Assembly: GCA_047967505.1 (NCBI GenBank)
Contig: CM106538.1
DNA: 64,000 nucleotides
From: Dipteris shenzhenensis
Taxonomy: Eukaryota > Polypodiophyta > Polypodiopsida > Gleicheniales
Direction: 5' to 3' (one strand)
Shown here: positions 31,975-41,963 of the stretch, in pieces
Numbering within the stretch: position 1 is the first letter of the stretch
Layout of the letters: each line of letters starts with the position of its first letter
Notes under the pieces: generated by a model
What the model saw: the letters and a program-made list of their open reading frames with translations, nothing else
The model's database searches: none
Told to the model about the DNA's origin: nothing
Program-made: the position numbers and the translations under genes

Positions 31975-32431
31975 AAAGTCCTCAAGGCCCTTCACGATCT
32001 ATGAGACTAGTGGACCACTATTACGATAAATAGTGGTTTACTACATCCAGTAAAACAAATCTCTACAAAGCTTTCTATGTCATGAGTATTTGCTGAGCTA
32101 ATTTGTGTGCTAGCCCAAGGACTTTGTTGTGGTGCTCCAAGATTTCTTTTAGGTAGCTTCCAAACTTGTAGGTTGGCTGTTCCAGTAGATTTTTCAGGTT
32201 GCCCCTGCTGCCACTATGCTTTTCTCTGATGTGTGCATATGCTCGGCATTTCGGGTGCACATATTGATCATCTTCTACCTCCACAGTAGGGCAGATTTTG
32301 CATATCCTTTCCACTCTTGGGATCTTGGGCCATGCCCATCTGCCCCTCTCCACCTCTAGATCATGTGAGCTGGTCTTATTTTGCAGATTAGAAGCCGAGG
32401 GGATGTCACCAAATGTGTAATATCCAAGCAA
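31975..32431 (-). pseudogene. LINE ORF2 C-terminal fragment and 3' end
   Basis: Minus strand, 32431-32075: SHDLEVERGRWAWPKIPRVERICKIC, then a Cys/His-type stretch and AYAHIREKHSG, the usual LINE C-terminal zinc-knuckle-like region. The stop is at 32075 and about 100 bp of 3' sequence leads to a CT tail. Its RT part appears at 32931-33360, separated by a foreign LTR-like segment. Confidence 0.65.
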
Positions 32432-32434
32432 GTG

Positions 32435-32930
32435 ACAAAGAAAATATTACTTTCTTTTTTAACTTCCAGCCAAGAGCATGGCATTGACCCCAGTCAAACA
32501 ACCTTGGCCACGGTCAAGAAGGGTTCACCATGATCAACCAACGAATCAAATAACCGGCTTCGGTCAGAGAGTTGACTTCGGTCAAAGTGACTAGGCCTTG
32601 GTCAAAATGGCTTGACCCCAGTCAAGAAGGATTGACTGTGGTCAACAGGTTGCTACGGTCACCAAGATATTTGATTTTTCATTGGCTTGGCAGGGGCACC
32701 CGCATAGTCTAGGATTAGTAAGTATTTCATTTGCATGCGAAAGTCTAACAATTAATGGGTGCCATGTTTGTGTACTATCAACTAATTGTTGCAAGTTTCA
32801 AGAGTGGTTTATTGTCCCTGTTTTACGGGGTCTGTGCCATCTCTCAAGAGGCGTTCACCTTGCGTGTGACCAAAGGCTTGGAAGGTCCCAGAAGCCCCCA
32901 CTCTTGTACAGAGTTCTTTGGTTTTCTGTC
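32435..32930. repeat. LTR-like hairpin-rich repeat, inverted partial copy (copy B)
   Basis: The reverse complement of 32690-32880 parallels 16020-16210. 32473-32680 holds degenerate hairpins of the same kind (for example CTTGAC-ccca-GTCAAG and TTGAC-ccca-GTCAA). It separates two parts of the LINE remnant, so it was probably inserted into it. Confidence 0.55.
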
Positions 32931-33360
32931 ATTCTTGCTTCGGCTGGAAGCTTGTACTTGTTGGAACCGTCACACTACACTGAACTCCTTGTGCCTCTGC
33001 CCATCTGCTGATTTTTCGCTCAAGGATGATTCCATATAATTTGGCCATTAGGCTGCTCACCGTGATGGTCCTGTAGTTTTTAGCCACCTTGCTGTCCCCT
33101 CCTTTGTGGATAGACACACTCCTGCTAACTTGCCATTTTGGAGGGAAACCCTCCTCTGAAGCCTTATTCATGATCTCGGAAATCAGCCCCTTTGTCTTTT
33201 CACCACACCCTTTTTAGCATTTCACTAAACCTCGTCTGTTTGGGGCCGTTCCGTTCGCTAGCTTTTTCAGCCCTCTTTCCACACCCTTGTCTGTTATGGC
33301 ATCATTTGTCGATTTGGATAGAGAATCAAGGGGGTTATGGGTAACGGAGAAAGATTTAAC
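32931..33360 (-). pseudogene. LINE reverse-transcriptase N-terminal fragment
   Basis: The minus frame contains ITDKGVERGLKKLANGTAPNRRGL, one in-frame stop at about 33214, then ISEIMNKASEEGFPPKW, SRSVSIHKGGD and NYRTITVSSLMAKLYGIILERKISRWAE. This is the start of a non-LTR RT domain (the 'IPKGGDxxxxxNYRPIxLxxxxxKLxxxIL' pattern). It ends before the catalytic YxDD box. Confidence 0.8.
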
Positions 33361-36160
33361 GTTTGTGAAAGACCGAAGGGTATATGAGACTAGAAAAAAC
33401 CAAATACAATGAAAACTAAAGCGTAGGGCCACTAAACAGGCACACCCGAGCCCAAGGCTGATGTTTGATACGAGAGTAAATAAATATGAGAGAAAGAAAC
33501 CCAAGGCAAGGATAGAGAGGAAGATCCCTGGCCATCACCCCCCTGTTTAACTATCAATCAATCCGAGTGGCGGGACATGTGTGTTCTATCCATCAATCTG
33601 AGAAAGCTCAGGCAGAGAGGGTGATGAAGAGAGAGATTTATTTGCATCTAAAAACTAAAGACCTATGAAACCAAAATCTAAGATACATCATGCTCTTACC
33701 TCCCATGTAGGGAAACTAGAGGTGTGTAGTACCCCTTCAATGAAAATAAAACTGTGAAACAAATATTGGTGCACCCAAAAGAGGTGGCCATGTGTCACGA
33801 TTGTGAAGTGCAGGGTGCAGGGGTCTCAATCCCTACCCCATAGCCATGCATGCATAATGAGGGGTTGTTACCATTTCAATATATCCAAGGCCCATCAAGT
33901 TACCAAATTGCATATGGGACTCTTTGTCCCTTTATATCCATGTGTCGCAAGCATGCAAGGGGACGGCCATTACCCCTCTCAATTTCATGGCCACACGAGG
34001 GATTGGCACATGTTCCAACAAACCCCCATGGGCCAAGCACCAAGTACGAGGTCTGACCACCCATACAGGGCCAGGTCAGCCATTAAATGTTAATTACCCA
34101 AAGAGGGCAGAAATCTAACCACCCACATAAGGCCAGGCCAGTCAATCAAGGTGACCACCCACAAAGGGCCAAGTGGACCAGTAAGCGTGACCACACAAGG
34201 GCCAGGTTGGAAATCAATGGCGCAGAACAGGTCACACAGCTGCCAATCACAGAACAGTCACCGCAAGCATACAGTTGTCTCTGTCCTTGCTATACACAGC
34301 AGCCGCCGCCTCCAACAGATACTGAAGAATCCAGGGAGACTGCCTTGTATTAAGGCACTTTTAAGCAGTTGTCCAAAAAAGTATCTGTAGTTGGCTTGCA
34401 TACCTCAGAGCCAAACTGGCAGAAGCTCAGCTGATGGCTGCCCTACATCCTATCCTTGGATCCGGACGAACCCAGGTGATGTGGGGCTACCTTCTCGCCT
34501 GCAAGCACTAGACCCCATTGACCATGTTGTGCCGACTAATTCAAGCTCCTCTATCCATGCTTTACACCTGTTCCTGCATTATTACCATGACGAAGCTACT
34601 TCATAGTCATCCTTCTTCAAAATTCAACTGCTAACCCTATTCAGCAGTTGCAGACTGGTCACAGCTGGAAACTGTATTGCTGCCTTGCTTAAGGTCTTGT
34701 AAGATGCACAAGCTCCTGTTTGTGGAGAAATTTCTCCAGCTACCCTCTCTTCTCAGCAAGTGCAAACTCTCTATGATTATTTCCGGGAGTCACGCAATGG
34801 CCTAAATCGTTGTTCTTTCAATAGTTACCTCTTGCTCCCCTTTTTCACTAAAATCCCCTGTCAGACTTTCAGGTTGAGAATTGCACATACGCAGGTTGCC
34901 TGTCTGTGTCTCCATTTCACCAGCAACCTCCTACAGTCTTCTTGTTGATAAGGTAATGCTCAGAGATCATGTGAAGCAAAAATTGAAGAGTACAGGTTAG
35001 AAAATTAGCCAGAAACCCCTCTGAAAGCATTCAGATAATGTTAAGACCCCTCGAGGTCGCTTGAATGAATGTTCCCATCCCTCTGCCAGCAGAAATTTTG
35101 GCCAAAATCCGTTGAGAGTGATCGAGAGAAGCACTTGTACATTAAAATTTGACCAATATCTTTGGGGAAGGACGGGTTCCCTTATTTGGCGTCATGTGTC
35201 TCATTTTCCTTCCTCACGTAAAAGCTGGATTACCTATCAAGCTTCTCTACCTGATTCAACACCGTAGGGCCATGAAAAGAGTAATCTTGAGTGAACGTGT
35301 TGCCACTTAAGCTTAACGTACAAATCTATAATATGGACTCGTATCAACCTGCAGAGATATCTAGTTACAAGCGGAGAGGAAGAATATAAAATAAGCTCCG
35401 ACTTCAGTGTTAATATTTAAGAAACGGCGCAAAAGACGTTAAGCCTATGGCAGCCCTCTACTACCATCGTGGAGTTTTATGCATTGACCCATGATCTTGT
35501 CAGTAAATTGGCTGCTTGACCTTTAAGACTATAGATTCCAGTAAGTTTGACTCACTCTGAATCAATGTCATACTCTTCTCAAAAAGCCAATTTTTGAGAG
35601 AAACAACAAATCGCCCAACGCTGGCCGGGGGTCATTAGGGGGAAGTTGACTAGGAAAGAAAGGCCTTTTTGCTCATCAGCCTTATGTGCGGAAACATAGA
35701 GCATGACACAACATATACGGCATCCAATTAAACATGCTTTGCTTCCGTAAAGCAAAAGCTGATTCCACCCGTGGTCGCTTTTCTTCAAGATCAAATCGCT
35801 TTTCTATTGCTTACAATTTCGATCTCTTCGCTCATCACAGCTGACCGCAAGGTCAGACTTGGCATATGGTCTGATTGCTCTTCAAATCAGCATCGCATGA
35901 TTCGACCCACAGAGAGAATTGAAACATGGACCATAAGACTTTCGATAATGAAGAATGCAGACCATTTAAGCAAATACATCGGGAAATCCCCACTCTCTAT
36001 GTAGACGGTCGTACTGGAAACGACACAGCTAATAAGCGTTATCTTCCACCACACAGTACTTTTCAATGATATCCTGAATTTTGGGCGAGAAAATGGGACG
36101 GCTGGCAGACGAAAGACGGGCGCTTGACATCAAAGGGAGAGAGAGTATCGAGCAATATTT
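33361..36160. other. Intergenic stretch, no gene recognised
   Basis: Contains a degenerate repeat at 34055-34225 with a recurring 'gaccacccacaaagggcca' type core about every 50 bp. 34240-35300 is less AT-rich and has several plus-strand frames of 60-90 codons, but none matches a family I know. Confidence 0.45.
34055..34225. repeat. Degenerate tandem repeat with ACCACCCA..AGGGCCAG core
   Basis: Three to four copies of an about 50-bp unit, each with an ACCAC...AGGCC/AGGGCC core. Confidence 0.6.
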
Positions 36161-36533
36161 ACGGCGTTAAGAAGGACAATCACGCTCAGAATGAGAGCCA
36201 TACTTGCAGCGCGAAAGCGCAATCAAGAATTGGGTGATGGGGGTGCGCGATTGCCATCGAAAGTCGCAAACTTGAGAGGGGAAAAGGATGTGGGGGAGAT
36301 TTACCTTCAACAGAATTCATGGGGATGCGATGAGTGATGAGAGAAGAGGAAAGGGGAGGTGGTGATGCAAAGGAAGGGGAGGGCGGCAGCAGGCGATGGA
36401 TAAATTGGACCCAAATGCAGAAATCCAACAAAAAACGGCGAAGAAGACGAGAAAGCAAGAGACGAGAGACGTGTTTCTTTCTTCTGAAATGCCGACTCTC
36501 CTCAGACTCTTCTTCATTCATTCATTTCATTCA

Positions 36534-36534
<1 letters not shown>

Positions 36535-36565
<31 letters not shown>

Positions 36566-36593
36566 CCACCATCATCATCACCATCATCATCAT
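36535..36593. repeat. (ATC)n trinucleotide microsatellite
   Basis: Near-perfect ATC repeat with a few ACC interruptions. Confidence 0.95.
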
Positions 36594-36762
36594 GTCCAAA
36601 AGCTTGGCCCCCTCATGCCCTTGTCTTGCCTCGCGAGTCGGTGTTCACGAGACCAGGTTTTCCGCCTGTCATAATACAGAAACGCATGACGCTTTTTCAA
36701 CGTTTTTTAGCCCACAATATAACTTAACCATGAAACGCTTTGTGGATTTATGGATCTGAGAA

Positions 36763-36768
<6 letters not shown>

Positions 36769-36799
<31 letters not shown>
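36769..36799. repeat. (GA)n microsatellite
   Basis: GA run preceded by AAAGAGAG variants. Confidence 0.9.
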
Positions 36800-36803
<4 letters not shown>

Positions 36804-39800
36804 TCTATATATCATCATAAGTACTTTGGGTTTAACAATTTTCTAACTTGATATGGAAGGGAAATCAATTGGGAGGCAATGGATGAGGAGGAGGAGAAGA
36901 AGAGGAGGTCACAAAGCTTAGGGGTCAATTCCTCCCAACTTTTTTTTAAGATTAAATTCCCAAACTTCGTACAAGGTACAGGTAGGGTAGCGAGATTTCT
37001 AGTTCTTTAACCCCCTTTCTAAAATTTTCTATGTTTTCTTTCTAGTTCTTTCCTAGAATTTCTATGATTTTTATCCTTTTAAAACCCTTTTCTAACCTAT
37101 TTGTGTAAAGAACTCAAAGAAAAAAGCAAACGAGAAGATTCCCATGTGCCTTGATTATATCATGTCGTATCTTGAAGGCACCTTTGTGGCCAAGTGGTTA
37201 GACTAATAGCATTGCACTAATGGATTTTTACTTTAAAATTGAGGGTGTCATTATAATGTGGGCCATTGCAACGTGCTAGAAGCCATGGCTCCTCAATGAA
37301 CATACAAACTTTGAGGTTTTCAAAATCCTTTTGGATAGATTGTGCAAAGAAACGTAGGGGTTGCTAGGTTTGATGATTCATTAATCACTCAAACTCAATC
37401 AACTAATCAAAAGGTTATCTCTTAAGGATAATGAGAAACAAAGTGATGAGAACTTCTCTCCTTGAGTCCATGCCAAGTAGCTTCATCAACCAAGATGCTA
37501 TGGGTCTCTAGAGTGTATTCATTGGGAGTCAAGGAGCATCTATGGTATATCAAGAAAAAGGATTTCTTATACTTCTACAATGAATAGAATAAACAAGTGA
37601 AAGAAATGAATGACTTTTGTCATTCATAAGGCCTGCCCAAAATGTAAAACAAAGGAGGTAGTGAATGGAGAGAGAGAGACGGAATGACAATAAAAACGAG
37701 GGGCCCTGAGTCTTGAATGGTCACTGCCAAACTCGTCTCAAACCCATTAGTGCACTTAACTCCCACTTGATGGCAACCAATCAAAGCATCACACCTATTT
37801 TAGAAGCAAATTAATCCTAAAAATTCCAAATTTTTACTTTACAAAATGAGAACGATTGCTAAGGCTACCAATAACCCTCCTTGTTACTTCAAGAAAAAAC
37901 AAGTTTACCAATAGTTTGTTTGAAGATGAAGGGTGTTATGTTCAGAAACACATGTTCATGGGGCCAAAGGTTAAACTTCTTTTGCAAATAGAATCTTAGG
38001 GGACATGGCAAGTTTGAAGCATCATCTGAACCATTGTGTGATACTTGCACCCTTGCATAGTTCAAGTTTTGGTAGTTGCACTAATGTGTGAGTTTATCCT
38101 CTTGATGTTTTATTGTCAAAATTCCATCCCATATAGACACCATTGTCACAAGGGATAGGGTACACTTGCATAAATTATTTATGTTATACAGTTTTAAACC
38201 ATGTGATAAGTCTTTAGAATCTTGAACTTCTTCTTACAAGGGCCAGTAATATCATGATGGCAAGCTAATAATATTTGTGACCAAAATATTTTTCCCATTT
38301 TTAAAGTGATTAGTTTTCATATATCACCCTTTAGATATGTATTCTCAAATTATGATTTGTTACTATATTTCCAAAACTAGAACGCATATGAAAAATCATG
38401 TCTTATTTCTACATGTACAGCCTCTTTCTTTATGTCTTCGCATGTATGCCCTCTTTCTTTATTTCTTTACACTAAGCGATGTAGTCCCCATACTTGCTTT
38501 TAGGAATTTATCAATGTTTTCTTTAATAACTTGAATTGCTTGGAATTTGTTGTAGTCCCCACTATTATTTCTAGCAATTATGGATGTTTCCTTTTATACA
38601 TTGAATAAATTAGTATTAGGTACAACACAAAGCTAGCTAGCATAAAAAATGAATGCCCAAACTATGTAAAAGTTCAAATGTATATCCACCTTTAAACCCC
38701 TAAAACACTATTGGGGATGAAGTGAGAATTAGTGACTAGAAATGAGAACTAAATCTAATATTCCTTCATATTGTTTCAAATTGTCATTTTTAGATCATTT
38801 TTCAAAACATGGCTTCTTATCATAAGTCCCAAAAAAAGCATTGAAAAAATGAAAGTTTGTTATTTTATCAAATTCTCAAAAATATATAAAAATCAATACC
38901 TTCTCTATTGAACCATGGTATGCACATGGGAAAAAGTTAAGATTATCGATTTTTTGAACACCATTATATCAAAATGAAAGAAGCAAATACCCATTGTTTA
39001 GAATACATCTTGTTCAATTACAAATACAAACCAAAGGAAGAGGCCCTTCCCATGCTATCATAATATGATGAAGGATGGTGATTGTGAGATTGGCACTTTT
39101 TTAGACATTTGAATATGTTAGAAATAATTTTGAGAAAAGATGGCATTTATACATAAGACATATCACAAGATGCATTTGCCAAAAAGAATCCTCCTTAAAT
39201 CCTTAAGTACCCTAAAAGAATGTGGGATTTGTTCTTTTTTTGGTCCATGCCATCAATATCAATCCCCAAGTATTTGTATGGATTCATACTTCTTCCTATG
39301 CTTTGTAAGCTTTGCTCACTCCAAAGCTTATTCTTCTCTATGGACCTTTAAAGCTTCATTTACTTGATCTGAAAGCAAATTTTGGCATTGAGAAGAAGCA
39401 CTTACTTAACACAAGACAAATGAGCAACAGATGAAATATTGAACATCTAGAAGTACCTCTTTCATTCTTTGATTTTGCATTTTGCCTCTTGCTCTTCGAG
39501 TTCTCACATATGGCACAGATCCCCATTCCAACCTTCCTTGGGATGGTCATGTTGTTGAAGTAATTCTTCCAAGCCTTATGAAATGGAATAGGTAGTGTGT
39601 TGCTCATTGTTGTTTAACATCTCATCTTTGTAGATTGATAATACCTCAAACTCTGTATAGTTGTTTACCAAGCAAACTTTCCATGGGATTGACATTACCT
39701 TTGCATGTGCCCTAAAATAACTTTCATCCATGACATGACAAAACCTCCACAAGGATCAATCAACTTTTCATAGCACTATTGCTCCATAGACCATCCTTCA

Positions 39801-40318
39801 AATACCTTGTATGAAGATGTTGCAATCTATTGAGGGTATGCTTGAATGCTCCCCTACAAACAATGCACACAACTTAATGCACAAAAGAGGTGAAGGAGCA
39901 AGTGAAAGGACTTAAAGGTTGCATTGTATGAAGAGACCTTAAGAAGAACTAATCCTAAAACCTAATTTTAGAAGCTTTAAGATCCAAAATTTTAAATTAA
40001 TAATGCAATGCAAATCTAGAGATTATATAATAGAGATCCCATAAACACATTCCTTATTCTTTGTGCTAGTACCCATACCAAGCTAGAAACAAACTTTTGG
40101 ACCAAATTTGAGGAGCCAATTTGACTATAGGCCTAAACAGCTTGAGAAGAAGACAATGACCCATAATATAATTTTTATCCAACACGAGAGATTCCATACA
40201 AAGTAAAAATATTCCTTTTTTTAAAATCATATAATCCAAAGATGTTCTTATTCATGTCTTTTTTCTAATCAATTGAAAGCAATTTACATACTATTAAACA
40301 AGTTACACACAAAAATAT
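36800..40318. other. AT-rich intergenic stretch, no gene recognised
   Basis: I see no coding similarity. A segment at 37185-37260 has a tRNA A-box-like TGGCCAAGTGG and may be a decayed SINE head. Confidence 0.5.
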
Positions 40319-40522
40319 GGCACAACTCGATAATGTTATCAAGTTGTGTTATAAGGTTTGACATAACTTGATAGCAGCATTGAGTTGTGCCATAACTTAT
40401 GATACAACTTGCTAACATCATCGATTTATGTCATGAGTTATGACACAATTCAATGCCATTATCAAATAATGTTGTAACTTATGACACAACTTGATAACAT
40501 CATCAAATTGTATCATGGGTAT
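40319..40522. repeat. 41-bp palindromic minisatellite, five copies
   Basis: Units start at 40319, 40360, 40401, 40442 and 40483, an exact 41-bp period. Each unit is an inverted repeat of the form CACAACTTGAT-(loop)-ATCAAGTTGTG with a 'cataacttat' spacer. Copies differ by several bases each. Confidence 0.92.
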
Positions 40523-41963
40523 GAAAAATTTCTTGTTGAGACTACTTATGATGATGCATTCAATGCCTAGATTACCCATGATGCTAAGCAACTCCAAGCT
40601 AGTCTCCTACATCTTCTTTCATGGTGGTAGCTTATTGAATTATGTTGCATGTTTGCAAAAGCCTCAACCAGCAAGGACATCTAAAGGTATTACTATAAGT
40701 ATGCCCAAGTGATCCACCAGGCCCTCAATGTTCTCTACCATGTCTAGGAGAATTTAATCCCTTTGAATCAGCAAAGCTCAAGGCCAAAATGACCATCAAA
40801 GAGAATGAAAGGCTCAAGGCCACCTATGATCCATTCCAAGAGTACCAAAGCAATGGCAGTTGGAAATGGGGGTGCTTAACTTCCTGCAACAATAAACCTT
40901 CTAGGAAATTAAGAAGTAGAAACACAACATCAAGCCCCAAAAGCACCTAGTAGAAGCAGCAACAATGGATAGTGATTAGGTGGAAAAGGAGAATATAGAA
41001 TTGAAGACCTGAGTTGAGATCCTTCAAGCTTTGGACAACGTCCTTATGTCAAGATCCAAGTTGACTGAAGTCGAGGTATAAATCACAAGCAAAAAAACCA
41101 CCATCTTCAAGGATGGTCCTCTGCCATCCTGTGTGAAAATGAGGGGTAGAGGTGCTTATGGGTGCATGCATCTTTGCGTGACCACTCCTTTAGAAATTCT
41201 TCTTATTGGTGGAGGTCCCATCAAACCAGCTTCCAAAGGGGGAGTGGCATTTAATCCATAGCTAATGATTTGTGGCCTCTTCCCCTGCTCCTCCTCCTTC
41301 CGAAGATGGTATAGGGGCCACTTCAAGGTCAGTCATAAATGTCATCGTCATTGCTTGTGATTTGCGGCCTTGCCCCTATTGCTCCTCCTTTCGAAGATGG
41401 TTTGGGAGTCACTTCAAGGTTAATCATCTATGTCGTCATCAATGCTGCCCTCACCTCCACCACAAATTTCTCTAGCACAGCCTATACATAGATTTCCTAC
41501 CCTCACCTCCAACACACAGATATCCTAGCACAGTCTACCCGTTAAGTACATAGTCTCCACAAACGGTCTGCTGGTTTGCAGGCAGAGGGGTTCAAGCACG
41601 ATATGGGGACAGAGAGCAACACTTTCAAGCTATTCGATAGCACGCTACACAAGAGGGTGTGCACGCTGGCAATGGGGGGTATGGGGGCGGCCTCTTAGAA
41701 AGTCTTGTTTGCATTGCAACACTTTGATTGAGGTGGTAAGGATGGTGGTGATGTGTATACATACTACTGCATCATCATGCTCACTACATACGACTGCATC
41801 ATCACACTTAGTATACTACGACTACCACACCATCATGCTCGCTAAATACTAGTCCATCATCACACGTTGGTATACATACTACTGCATCATACTAAAGGAT
41901 CATGGAAGGCCAAAGATGCATTCAATGCACCATGGGTGGCTTTCTAGTCTCTAAACACCCTCA
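40523..41963. other. Upstream region of the PPR gene
   Basis: Holds an about 90-bp direct duplication (near 41268 and 41359) and, at 41755-41900, repeated 'actactgcatcatcatgctcactac' type segments. No TATA box clearly stands out before the ATG at 41964. The real 5' leader was not identified. Confidence 0.5.

Larger units (their letters stand above)
36160..36800. other. Possible gene 5' region (unresolved)
   Basis: A purine/pyrimidine-asymmetric, microsatellite-containing stretch of the kind often found in plant 5' leaders. On the minus strand an ATG at 36320 is followed 16 bases later by AAG|GTAAAT, a possible exon-1 donor. On the plus strand a 49-codon frame starts at 36190. I could not extend either into a recognisable gene. 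Confidence 0.2.

Noticed and set aside
40319-40522. Possible CRISPR-like array
   Set aside because: Units abut with no unique spacers and this is plant nuclear DNA; it is a palindromic minisatellite.
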